A DNA stretch of 64,000 bases from Carposina sasakii (GCA_014607495.2 CP053157.1:5394001-5458000); one strand, 5' to 3'; counted from the stretch's first letter, positions 50,030 through 60,368 are shown. Numbers and translations: made by a program. Notes: generated from the sequence alone by a model not told the origin.

Positions 50030-50400
50030 AATATGTAATTTAGAAAAGAGATGGTAAAATTCGTCTTCCGAGTAATTGACCTTATACCTGTCAAATAGAG
50101 TTCGATCGGACCGAATGAAAAAACGGCGCGACTGATCCGATCGAAGGAAGTTCGTAGTAGGAAACACCTCGATATTCGGCCGATACTTCGTTTATCGTCA
50201 CTTCAGAGTAGACCCCCAGCTTTGTTTGCCGAGATTTGGCTAGTGTATAGCTATCGGGATGAAAAAATAACGTTGCCAATATGTAATTTATGAGGTCACC
50301 CGAGTAGGTGGTAAGAGCACTAGCACGGAATGCAGAGGTCGTGGGTTCGATTCCCACTCGGGTGAAGAATTTTTTCAATTTCTTTATTAATAATCTTATA
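50030..50400 (+). mobile_element. Composite tRNA-derived retroposon, second copy
   Basis: Contains the tRNA-like head with B box GTGGGTTCGATTCCCACTCG and the tail TTTCTTTATTAATAATC, preceded by sequence shared with 24900-25020 (GAGATTTGGCTAGTGTATAG). CAATATGTAATTTA is present twice (about 50028 and 50278). The 95-codon minus ORF reading KKFFTRVGIEPTTSAF is a by-product of the SINE head. Confidence 0.7.
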
Positions 50401-51498
50401 AAAAAAATGTGTATAAATATAATAGGTGGTTGACGAAAAAGTCAATATTTTTATCTTTATTTGACAGAATTCGCAGCGGGGCAAAACACGAATACATTTC
50501 TGCTAACTTACATAACATTTTCTAAGAATGTACTCCTGACCTGGATATAAAGGTATATTTTCTGTCCTTAAATAAATTTAATGAAATATACAGTCACATT
50601 ATTAAAAACTTCAAAAGAACACAAATAAATATAAAATCTTTAACAAAGAGTGATAAATCATAATCTAAATTCAAACGCAAACACAATCAAAATAAAATAA
50701 ATAAACGTACGACGGTGCTCAGTGTTAATATGCATTTAAGATAATATATTTTACTATACAAAAATAAATGTCCACCTAATAAATTGTGGACGACCTTATC
50801 GTTTTTAAGACGGGCCAGTAGAGGTAAGATAAGGATGGGTCCTTTTGGTCCATGCACGTCTAAAGTTAACGCGCGCGTTTACGTTTGCTTCCAATAATGA
50901 TCGCTACATATATTTCGAAGAAACTTTGGAAGAGACCTTTATAAGTTTAGTGACTTATTCGATTTCCATACTCGCGTGAATCGATCGTAATCGCTGTCGC
51001 ATCTTAATTTAGTTGTCTTGTTCTGTGGGAGGCCGGGTACGTAAAGACGCCGTACAGTAGACGTGTTACATTTAGAACACGCGATATTATTTCAGTCAGA
51101 CGATTTGTCGTTACCAATATCATCTTATCACTTGGCTGAAGAGATGGATTTATTACCTTTATATACTATAGTAAGTAGATGTAGTTTGATACTGCATCTG
51201 TTTTGTCTTCGTGATCTATCCGTAGATCGATCCTAATATCTAATGTTAAATTGTCTCCATAGTTATACAAACGGATAAATTGATATTAGTGGCGAGTTTA
51301 AGATTAAAACTTCACTCACTCAATTCACTTTTTAAAATTTTAATGGCAATCCAACGTTCGAACAAATCCGATCGTGTATTATAAAAACATCTGTGACGCA
51401 TACATCGGTGTATTTATTACGTTAAAAAAAACATTTTTACGTTAATTGGGGCCATAAGTAATGATTAAGTGCGGTTTGAGGGTTTTGACGTGACTTAC

Positions 51499-51564
51499 CA
51501 CATTAACAAACTGCTGGAAGGTGATCGCGCTGTTAGTGGAACTCCTGGCTTTGTCCAGCAGGAT
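51499..51564 (-). CDS. Rhomboid-related protease, small exon completing the EF-hand pair
   Basis: This 66-nt exon encodes 22 residues, ILLDKARSS...AITFQQFVNV, with a consensus donor GTAAGT. The acceptor is the CAG ending at 51565. An alternative AG slightly upstream (ending at 51584) would put the exon out of frame, whereas this one keeps phase 0 and gives KRE-ILLDKAR, matching the KRE-xLLxxAx order of RHBDL proteins. ITFQQF is the second, degenerate EF-hand. The next exon should encode a conserved MSxKRxxSF segment followed by transmembrane helices and the GxSG/His catalytic dyad. I found none of these between here and position 1, so the gene probably continues beyond the left edge through a very long intron. 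Confidence 0.75.
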
Positions 51565-51862
51565 CTGGAATGTGGAATTTTTTCTGAAAAGTTATTATGA
51601 TAATAGCCTGAAAGACTTTTCCAACTTTATAGGTATTTAGCTCTATGGCGTGGACTGAAGGCGAACTATTATGTGGAAATAACTATGGAATGGTAGGTAT
51701 TACAAAATTTATAATTAGGCAATATCCTGTTTGTAACCTTTTAACTAAATAGATCGTCATGAAATTTGATATTTATGACAAGTCTAGAGAAAGGCATAGA
51801 TGCAACTTTGAATCCCAGCATTTGCTCTCTTTAGGGCAATGATGTTAACAACAAATACATAC

Positions 51863-51961
51863 CTCTCGTTTATGCGGGGCGACCTGCGCTATAAAGTCTG
51901 GATGCTGTAGGGTCTGAAGGAAGTCGGGCCAGGGGATCTCGCCGAAACCCTCGGGATCGAA
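51863..51961 (-). CDS. Rhomboid-related protease, EF-hand exon
   Basis: This 99-nt exon has an acceptor ending CCAG and a donor GTATGT, and is phase 0 on both sides. It encodes 33 residues with the EF-hand-like loop FDPEGFGEIPWPDF (Asp at loop positions 1 and 12, Gly at 6, Ile at 8) and ends in APHKRE. Vertebrate RHBDL1/3 have a matching segment, an FDP...G loop followed by DPHKRE, just before the membrane domain. Both other frames contain stops, so the reading frame is unambiguous. Calcium binding is plausible from the loop but not shown. Family assignment is from memory of RHBDL sequences. Confidence 0.78.
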
Positions 51962-52421
51962 CTGGAATAGTTACAAACGTATGGTTTATATGCTTTGCAA
52001 ACTGGAAGATAATTATATCTATGGTTACTATACAATAAAAATATATGTCTGTCTGGACTTCTGTCATTTTATTTATAAAGTTGCATAGGATAATGATTTT
52101 CAGAGATTGTGCTCATGCTTAAAAAAAGCAATGAATCCGTGTCTTTCAAGATAAACTCTACTAACTACTGATGGATGAATAAGAGTACCTAGATGAGGAG
52201 AAAGGATGGAGTGTTCCAGTGAAATTATCCTAATGAAAAAGTGCTTATTTAGCGGCTTTACTTATAATAAATTGAGTTCGTAATCTGTGTCAAGATGTGT
52301 CGAAGTGGAAAAACTAGAAAGCCCTACCAAAATCACTACCTGCACAGCATTTGCTAGTAATTTCGTAGCTATCAACTATCTAGGTCGCTTTTAGCGTAGC
52401 AATGTTTCACGCGACGATAGC

Positions 52422-52439
52422 ACGTGTGTGTGTGTGTGT
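52422..52439 (+). repeat. (GT)n microsatellite
   Basis: Nine GT units in the first intron of the rhomboid gene. Confidence 0.9.
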
Positions 52440-53466
52440 CGGCCATTATTTTACTTTTCCTACAAACAGGGTGTGTTTCAACGTCATAATCATAATGGAA
52501 CGAGTTCTGAATAATAAACCGTTTCACACTATAATATACAGGGGGTTGAGTTCGGTGAGGCCTATATAATATTATGATTGCTACGAAAGTAGGTTATGTT
52601 TTAGCTCTTTATTCGAGGGTTTTATTAAGGTTTTACAGTAACTACAGTCTTTGTTATTCGTTACTATTGAAATCATTTACACTCATCATCGTGATACTGA
52701 ATATTATACTACAGACAGTCAGGATCTAGTCGAATCAATATGGTTTATTTCGAATATTGCATCACTTACAGTCGGCCGTCTGAAATCAGCCCTTTTATGG
52801 AATAGCAAGTGATGATCATATAATATAATAGTGAAACGAAATACTTTAGCAATCATTAATTAGCTTAGCTACTAATTATAGTTATCACGTGGCTATTTAT
52901 GTTATTTATTAAAAGTGTCTACTGTAACTTAATAAATATTAACATTTACTTGGATATAGACGGAAATAGTTAATCCAAACACCCAGTAGTTACACTCTGA
53001 ACCTTTTCCCAAGACGGTATGAGCAAAAAACTAAGACCCAACATATCAGACATTATCTCAATGTGTCGGACGTGACCGTTTGATGCTAGCGCCACCACGT
53101 TCTTATCACATCACAAAACTTATGCGCCCGCGCCGCTTCTGTACATTTTAATCAGTTGACGATATTATAAAGCTGCCAACAAATTTTTGGTTACGACTTA
53201 ACCTAGTAAGAAAACTTGTCAAAACTGACGGTAGTAGCTTTATGTGTCTACAATTTGAACTAAACTCCTTGTAATAAATAGCTGTTGGTTTTCCTGAAAT
53301 TGTAATGTTATATTATTATGTAAATAGCTGTTTGTAAAATTAATATTGGTTTATCGAGGAGGATTGGCATCAGGCTAGTATAAATCCTTGGCATTATGAG
53401 TTCCTAAAGAAACCATACTGCGCCGACCATAAAATAATGGGATAAGGGCAGGATGATGAACATTTT

Positions 53467-53598
53467 GGTCGATTCCTGCAGTCACACTTAAACCTAAACG
53501 TAAATTTGTAGTCCTACCTGTCCTTTTCTCTCTTAGCCATTTATGTTAAGAACGGAGAGAGATAGGCCTGACTAAGGTGTGACTGCCGGAATCGACCC
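53467..53598. mobile_element. MITE family D copy 2
   Basis: Inverted ends GGTCGATTCCTGCAGTCACA / GTGTGACTGCCGGAATCGAC with the same core (AGCCATTTATGTTAAGAACG) as 13880-14032. Confidence 0.75.
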
Positions 53599-53983
53599 TA
53601 TTATATATCTATAAGTAGGTTATCTACGTAATGCTGAAGAAACTCCTTTAACGATTGCCAGTTAAATAATAAACATAAGGGTGCCCTTAGTCACGATCAG
53701 TATACATACATTTCAAGCTTTAATTCCCGAACATAATTCTTCGAAACAAATGTTTGTTCCGTAAACGACAGGTTTTATGAATTATACATGGTTTATTGCC
53801 AAGTTTTACGATCTGTTAGGGGTTGTAAAATTTCTTCACTTTTTTCGGTAAATATGTTTCGTCTATATTACCGAAACGTGAATGGAATGCACATTTCACC
53901 CTTATTTTGTATTTGTTATCGTGTATTCTGTTTGTAATAAATTACTCGATATGCTAAAATGTGCTAGACTATCTACCCATTTA

Positions 53984-54228
53984 CAGGGTGTAACCAAAAG
54001 GGTATGTTAAGCAAAATTCTATAAAAATGACCCACTGTAGAGAACCTATCCTCAAAATTTGAGACTCAAAATCACATGTTTATTTTTCAATATTGTTTGA
54101 AAATTCCTGAGTTGTTTAGGAATTCTCCATACTATCTGGAAAAATAAACATGTGATAGAGCCTCAAATTTTGGAAATAAGTTGTCTATTAGTGGGCTATC
54201 GCTTAACTTACCCTTTCTGTAACACCTG
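53984..54228 (+). mobile_element. MITE family B (long-palindrome mariner-like) copy
   Basis: 245 bp, TA-flanked, begins CAGGGTGTAACCAAAAGG and ends CCCTTTCTGTAACACCTG. The halves form imperfect inverted repeats of about 110 bp around a short centre (CACATGTTTATTTTTC on both arms). Confidence 0.8.
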
Positions 54229-54739
54229 TATAATCAGTATTTGCTATTGCCTAGAATATATGCGAATTTTCCCGAAAAATTACCCCTTTTTGTTTATTTA
54301 ATGTACTTGGGAACTGCTTGCAATATAGAATATTAGCTTATTTTCTTAATGCTCTATACAAGAAGAAGAATAGTACAGTAGGTAAAATATATGAGGTGTT
54401 TCGTATATGAGTGAGTGTTGAGTATTACACGCAATGATTATGCTGCTACGTGCATATGGGCGCGAGCGTAGAAAGAGAATGACATCAAGAGTGAGTTTCA
54501 TCAAATATGTCCGTTAAAACGATGGCGCTAGTTCCTTTGTGTTATGCGTGTAACTGCATACAAGATATGTTAGTTCCGAAACCATACATGGGACTTATTT
54601 CATGACATGCACGTGGTGAACTACGATAGTTCGTAGCACAACTACGAGAGCTCTGCACTTGCCTAGCGATTGTAACAGTTGTACTCGTAAAATTTTATAA
54701 CTACTCAAGTACGTATAAGATAATAAGGTACCTAGGTGC

Positions 54740-54885
54740 AAGTAAGTTTGTTTCCGAGTCATGGATGTTTCTATACTTATATATGTATTTATATACCGTT
54801 GCTTAGTACCCACGACACAAGACCTTAGGGATCTTACTGTGGGACTAGGTTAATGTGTTGTGTAGTGTGTAAAAAAAAAGCGTTT
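54740..54885 (+). mobile_element. SINE body copy without tRNA head
   Basis: Contains CCGAGTCATGGATGTTTC, TACCGTTGCTTAGTACCCA and GGGACTAGGTTAATGTGTTG and ends in an A-rich run. Same family as 43171-43895 and 16385-16520. Confidence 0.6.
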
Positions 54886-55593
54886 AACGCGAGATTAGGT
54901 CGAGTAAGGAAAGAAATAAAATCGAGAACTTTAAAAAAGATTTGGTTTCTGATTGTTGACGACCTTATATTTTGGACTTTGACAACTAATCGTAATTCTA
55001 CACATTATATATCCATTTTATTCGTATTTTATAGCGTTATAGCCCTAAGTTCGTGCGATAAACAAAAGCGTAAAAGCTGCTACAAAAAGCACCGTTAATC
55101 GGCTGTAGATGACAGGTAGCTAAACAAAGGTATCGCACGTGTTCATCTACTTCGAGAACTCTATAATAAAACTCTGCGAAATAGAGATGTCAACGGAATA
55201 TTAACGGAACGCTATTATGCGTTAGGTGTTTTTGTTAACATGAAAACAATTACAAGTTAGTTAGAGATGAAAATATCCTAGTTATGATATTTTAAGAAAA
55301 AATATTTTTTCTTACCCTATCAAACAACAGCCGCCATTTCTGAAACAAAAATATTAAAATATTAGAGAGGTAAAGTAAAAAATTTTTTATAAACTTTGAT
55401 GTAATGAAATAAGGCCTGCAAGTTAATAATTTTAAGCAAAGTAATAGATGCAAACTTCTCATAACGATATAGACATTGTTCAAATAACTCATATTGGTGC
55501 ATAAACTCAGTTAGAAAATTAAAATTCATAAGTTTAACATTTTAAGCTATGGATAAATAAACAATGTGATTAAATAAGTTTCTCTATACTCAC

Positions 55594-55845
55594 ATCATGC
55601 ATCAACTCCCTTCGTATCTCAGCTTCATCCAACTCCGAGCCGAGGTCAGTGTGGTCTGTGTCATACAGCGGTTCAGCTGTCCGCGACAGGGACCCCAAGG
55701 AGTCTCCTGCTGATGCAAGGGATCCTGTGACTGTCGGAAGCACCCCAGCCTCGATTCCGGATTCCATGGAGGTGTTAGTGGACACGAGCGCGGCGGTGGT
55801 GGCCGGCCGGACCTCGCCGGCGCCCCCGACCACCCACAGCGACAT
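55594..55845 (-). CDS. Rhomboid-related protease (RHBDL/rho-4 type), N-terminal exon
   Basis: This exon encodes an 84-residue Ser/Thr/Ala-rich leader beginning MSLWVVGGAG and ending with an acidic stretch (DLGSELDEAEIRRELMHD). A consensus donor GTGAGT follows immediately on the minus strand, in phase 0. Joined to the next two exons it leads directly into an EF-hand, the layout of RHBDL-type rhomboids: cytosolic EF-hand N-terminus, then a multi-pass membrane serine protease domain. The start is uncertain. The frame stays open upstream to 56055, a second Met (MESGIEAG) has the better Kozak context, and the true upstream boundary may be a splice acceptor. The leader itself has no family signature that I recognise; the assignment rests on the downstream exons. 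Confidence 0.65.
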
Positions 55846-57105
55846 ATTACTAGCAACACCATCCACACTACTAATGTGGCCAGTCTTAAAAATACTCCAC
55901 CATTTTAGCAGTAATTTAGGCAGCTTACAGTCTTTTAAACACTTGATTGAATAAGAACGTTTGCTTATTGCACTTTCACAAATAAAGCTAATGTTGTGAA
56001 TATATAAAGTTGATATCACTAAGTTCATTGATACACAAAAAAGTCTTGTAATCACTATGTTTTTGGACAGAATTTCGTATTTTATTGGACACTTAAAACT
56101 TTGGACTTCAAAATTGGGTGGACTCTCTAAGTATTATATTATTCTAATTAGATAACAAGTGTAGATTTGAAAAATTATAAGGCACCGGATTATGTTCCCG
56201 TATATTTGTACCTGAAAAATAAAACAACTTTTTAAAACTTGTTCTCAATTTCTTAGGTAACGTCGGCACTGGTCGTCTAGAATCAAGATTAAAAGGCTTT
56301 CATGAAAGCTTTAGAAACTATTTTCCTTTCACTAGATATGAGGGATAGTCTGCGAGTGGGTGCACGCTACAGAAAAGGCTTATGTAGCCTTAAGCTCAAA
56401 AGTAGAGCTTTCAATCCAAGATCAAAATCTTTTGAGAATGTTTTTTCTTAGTACTAGGTATATAGGTATGGAGGTGTTAGTGTTATCCAACGATAGCAAT
56501 AGATTTTTGGAAACACTGATATAGATTATTACAGAGGGTTTAACAAGATTAGAAAGAAGAGGTTTGATATCCCCATTAGGCAAAAAGCTTTGAGAATAGC
56601 GCATTATAAAGAAACTGTCCACAAAATTTTAAACTCGAAATCAAATGTTTATCTATCAAGATTGTATATGAACAAGAACATTCTGTATAGGGTTCTCTAT
56701 TTACTGTATTCATTCACTATTACAAGTGTGTGTTTAGTTAGTTAATAATAGGTGGCAACAACTTTTTGTTTAGGTTTAACTTTAGTCAAAAGAATGGCAA
56801 AATCAGAAAATATCATGGTCTACATGTGTGCGAATTTGGTTGGCAACGACTAGCAGCTACGAGTAAAAGGAATCTTTTGTCCCTTACTTAGAATTTAGGT
56901 ACCGCCAATGGAACTCACTCAATTATTCCAAGCAAGAACAATAAATACGTTTTCTTGACATAAATAGGCCCCCTGAGTGTACGCAATATTCCCCTAGCTT
57001 AGGGTACAACTGCAATGAATAAAAATAATTTGACTTTGTTCAAAACACTTAACGTACGTATAGTACTAATAACTATAGCTACATAGCTATAATGTAGCTA
57101 CCAAC

Positions 57106-57248
57106 TTCTTTGTTCGTTTATGTATTTGTCATTTGCCTGTACCTTCTTACTATTATAATCACATTGTTGTCTTATATTATATTTTTTTCTATTATTTTCT
57201 TGATTTGTGTTGTCTGTATATGTGTACATGCCAAACGTCAAATAAACG

Positions 57249-57282
<34 letters not shown>
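57106..57282 (+). mobile_element. Retroposon with ATCT tail and 24-bp target duplication
   Basis: Exact 24-bp direct repeats (57082-57105 and 57283-57306, beginning CATAGCTATAATG) flank a 177-bp insert ending AAATAAACG plus an ATCT run. This is the signature of target-primed reverse transcription by a LINE, with a 5'-truncated copy. Two small ORFs here are fortuitous. Confidence 0.75.

Positions 57283-57283
<1 letters not shown>
57249..57283 (+). repeat. (ATCT)n microsatellite, about 9 units
   Basis: Forms the 3' tail of the retroposon at 57106-57282. Confidence 0.95.
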
Positions 57284-57344
57284 ATAGCTATAATGTAGCT
57301 ACCAACGTTTTCATTTATAAGTGACTATGAGATCACTTCTAAGG

Positions 57345-57505
57345 TGCATAAGGTTCGACTAAGGAACTCGGGCATTCTCTCCCAGACGATAAGATAGCAA
57401 CTTGTCACTGTTCGTTATATCTCTACTGTGCTAATCGTGGCTGTGGGATTTCCTTCAAGATTCCGCGGTTTTGGCTATCCCATTAAAAAAAACCGCCGTT
57501 TGTAT
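57345..57505 (+). mobile_element. Retroposon body fragment, second copy
   Basis: CGACTAAGGAACTCGGGCAT, AGATAGCAACTTGTCACTGT and TTTTGGCTATCCCATT align in order with 39070-39205. Confidence 0.5.
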
Positions 57506-58244
57506 ACAGGATGTGAGCAACAGCCAGGCAAATATTAATGAGGTGAAGGATGAAAGATGTTATAGATAGATAGCCTTTGCGAGTCTACCCATATAGAATT
57601 TTTATTTCGTCATATTTTCGATGACCATCACGGGATTATTTAAAGTTTAAAGAAACTTTTTATCTAAGTTAAAATACACTAACTTGCGTTTTGCGACTTT
57701 CAGGAGATTAATATAAGTGCACACAATATATTTGAAGCCAAACGTGCTACCCCAAATAACATCAGCGATATTACAAGCAATGTAATTTTCCGAGCATGAG
57801 ATAGCCAATCAGCTGTAGGGCAGAGGAAAGCCGGGGGTGAACAACCCTCTGTCGTTGCCGTGGCGACGGGCCATCACCCCGCAAACTTCATTGAGCAAGT
57901 ATACCTGCTTGAGCACGTGCGAAGTGACTACTCATCGTGGTCTCATTCAATCAATAGGTTTTACTTATGAGTAATTTTAATCTGGACCCAACTTTACTAC
58001 CTGAATACCTAGGTACCTACATAGAGATCTAATAATTTTCAACAGTACAAAACATATTTTTATGTTAGTAAGGCAGATACGTCAATTTAATATTTTTGTT
58101 AGAGTAGGGCATGGAGGTAAATTACCTCCATGGAGTAGGGAATTTGGTCCACTACTATAATAAAGTTATATTTTTTAATAGACAATTTCCTAATGACTAG
58201 ATTATCGCTGTGCAGTTCTGAGAATATAAATCTCAATTATACGC

Positions 58245-58373
58245 TACCTAAATTTGGTTTCCTATAGTTTGGAGTAATTAATAGAAATTTCTTTTTTTAT
58301 TTTACCTACCTACCTAAATTTGGTTTCCTAAGTTTGGAGTAATTATTTTTTTATTTTACCTATCATAATTTTA
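58245..58373 (+). repeat. Tandem duplication, 66-bp period
   Basis: ACCTAAATTTGGTTTCCTA then GTTTGGAGTAATTA occurs at 58246 and 58312 with a few differences. Confidence 0.8.
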
Positions 58374-58531
58374 TTTTTTTATAAGTATATTAATAACTTA
58401 AAATGTTTGTATTACGCTATTGTAGTACCCACCCATTATACATCACACCTATAAATATTTGTTTACGTACCTACACAGAAAGTGCCGCAATAACCTCTCT
58501 ACGGAAACATAACTAAACAAACAAAACTTAC

Positions 58532-58785
58532 CTTTTACTGCACCAGCCTCATACCGTGTCATTAAAGACATGCACAATACACATTTACACCTGATTTCCA
58601 AAATATCACAAACCATTTCGTGTCAAGTACACATTAGGCCTAAATGCAGTTGACGTTATTAAAAATATACCGCAGAAACACCGTGTGGAGTGAAAGTGCC
58701 TCGCGTTTGGTGTCTGGATATGACGCATGCGCGAATTTAGGATACAAGAGGGTTCGTTGCTCGTCATGTGGACACTATTTTTATG
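58532..58785. promoter_or_regulatory. Candidate divergent promoter with NRF-1/ewg-like palindrome
   Basis: A GCGCATGCG-type palindrome at 58728-58737 (within GACGCATGCGCGA) lies between two outward-facing consensus donors. On the plus strand, ATGTGGACACTATTTTTATG is followed by GTAAGT at 58786. On the minus strand, a 40-nt ORF (MSLMTRYEAGAVK) ends at 58532 before GTAAGT. The minus exon could be a 5' exon of the rhomboid gene and the plus exon a 5'UTR exon of SPATA20, but I could not join either in frame to known coding exons. Confidence 0.3.
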
Positions 58786-59111
58786 GTAAGTAATCTACTA
58801 ACCCCTGTTGGCTTCTACAGTGGGCTTATAGCATAGCGGCTACATAATGAAATATTGCTATATCCATTTTTTTCTAGCGTATGTTTAAAAATCGCCGACT
58901 AAATGTTGATTACTGAATTGGTAGTTAGCTTATGTGATCTTTGCATGAGCAGTTTATAAGTAGATAAATTATACACTCCATAGGTTTATACAACTCCGAC
59001 CAACAAATAATGCGTAGGTGTACGTACCTAATCAATATAAAATTAATTACATAGTTAAGAAAATATAATGCATTGATTGGTACATACGTACTCAACATAA
59101 CATTAATTATA

Positions 59112-59305
59112 CAGGATGTTTTTTCGTTGCCACCTTTAACGTACTCTATACATCAAATATAGTAAGTTTATGCTAAAAAATGCTGGGAAATGATATGAAT
59201 TTTTTGAAAAAAAAAATTACTTGATCGGCCGAAATTTATAGTGTCCAGTGTTTATGCTAGTTTTTTCATAGTTTTCGGGAACATTGACGACCAAAAATCA
59301 TTCTG
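59112..59305 (-). mobile_element. MITE family A copy 4, internally deleted
   Basis: Same termini and TA flanks, but about 180 bp from the middle are missing: the GCTAGTTTTTTCATAG segment joins directly to TTTTCGGGAACATTGACGAC. Confidence 0.8.
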
Positions 59306-59351
59306 TATTTTCATCCTTTTATTTACATTCTGTATAAACTAGCGTCTATAG

Positions 59352-59555
59352 CAGGGGTACCCTAACTTATTTTGTCTACTGCCCACTTTGAGAATAGATA
59401 ATTTTTTAGCGCCCCCATTTTTTCACCTACTTAAAAACTACTATAACTGCCAAGCCTATACACAACGCCCCAATTTTTTTCTGGGTCTCTTACCGCCCCC
59501 CTTTAGGCCTGCAGCGCCCATAAGGGGGCGTTATCGCCCACTTTGGGAAAGGCTG
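59352..59555. mobile_element. Small hAT-type MITE
   Basis: 8-bp duplication GTCTATAG (59344-59351, 59556-59563). Imperfect ends CAGGGGTACCCTAAC / CTTTGGGAAAGGCTG. Unusually C-rich interior (GCGCCCCCATTT, TTACCGCCCCCC). Confidence 0.7.
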
Positions 59556-59617
59556 GTCTATAGCTTTCGCTCGGGATAGTTTATATTACGTCAGATGATA
59601 AAAATAAAATAAATAAA

Positions 59618-59824
59618 TGTAAGTTTCTTCAATAGTTTATTGCTTTAAACACATGGAAACTTAGCATAACTTAGTAGGTAGGTATTTTGGAGCGGAAGCG
59701 ACGTGAGCCGGCCGACTAAGTTATGCTAAGTTTCCATGTGTTTAAAGCAATAAACTATTGAAGAAACTTACAGTGGCGCCCAACTTCAATAGTTTAAAGC
59801 AATAAACTATTGAAGAAACTTACA
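59618..59824 (+). mobile_element. Miniature LTR-like element with hairpin LTR and primer-binding site
   Basis: A 155-bp unit (59618-59772) starts TG and ends CA, and consists of two perfectly complementary 58-bp arms around a 39-nt loop (59676-59714). After one base comes TGGCGCCCAAC (59774-59784), matching a tRNA-Lys-type primer-binding site. Next comes a 40-bp remnant ending in the same ...AATAAAC...CTTACA (to 59824). A 4-bp duplication TAAA flanks the whole. It looks like a TRIM-type element with a truncated 3' LTR. A foldback DNA element with a chance primer-site match is the alternative. Confidence 0.6.
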
Positions 59825-59843
59825 TAAATTATTAATATATGTA

Positions 59844-60104
59844 CTAGTGGACGCCCGCGACTTCGTTTGCGTGGGCTGCAGAAAAAATAAAATGACGAAA
59901 TTATCCGGGATAAAAATATTTTCCCACAATAAAAAGTTGCCTACGTGTTAATCCAGGGTGTCAGCTAACTCCATACCAAATTTTATTAAGATCGCTTAAG
60001 CCGTTTTTACGTGAAAGAGTAACAAACATTCATCCATCTATCCATGGATGCATCCATCCATCCATATTCACAAACTTTCGCGTTTATAATATTAGTAGGT
60101 AAGA
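59844..60104 (-). mobile_element. Non-autonomous Helitron
   Basis: On minus it starts TC...CTAATATTATAAACGCGAAA and ends CGAAGTCGCGGGCGTCCA then CTAG, between A and T. 261 bp, no coding. Contains a CATCCATC run. Confidence 0.7.
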
Positions 60105-60130
60105 TATAAGTAAGATAAGTATGACGTATA

Positions 60131-60368
60131 CAGGGTGTAACAAGAGGGGTATGTTAAGCGAAAAGCTTAGCCCACTAAAAGGAACCTACCTGCAAAATTT
60201 CAGATTCGAAATTACAAATTTATTTTTGAAAAGTATAAGGAGAATTCCTAAACAACTCAGGAATGTTTATACTATCTTGAAATGTGATTTCAAATTTTGG
60301 AAATAGCTTCTCTACAGTGGGCTATTTACATAGCTTTTCGCTTAACATACCCTTTCTGTTACATTCTG
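60131..60368 (+). mobile_element. MITE family B copy
   Basis: 238 bp, TA-flanked, begins CAGGGTGTAACAAGAGGGG and ends TTTCTGTTACATTCTG. The arms share GGCTATTTACATAGCTTTTC-type sequence. Confidence 0.8.

Noticed and set aside
50091..50378. 95-codon minus ORF beginning KKFFTRVGIEPTTSAF
   Set aside because: This peptide is a well-known artefact of tRNA-derived SINE heads, and the region matches other SINE copies here.
55649..55954. 101-codon plus ORF opposite the rhomboid exon
   Set aside because: It is the antisense shadow of the GC-rich rhomboid N-terminal exon.
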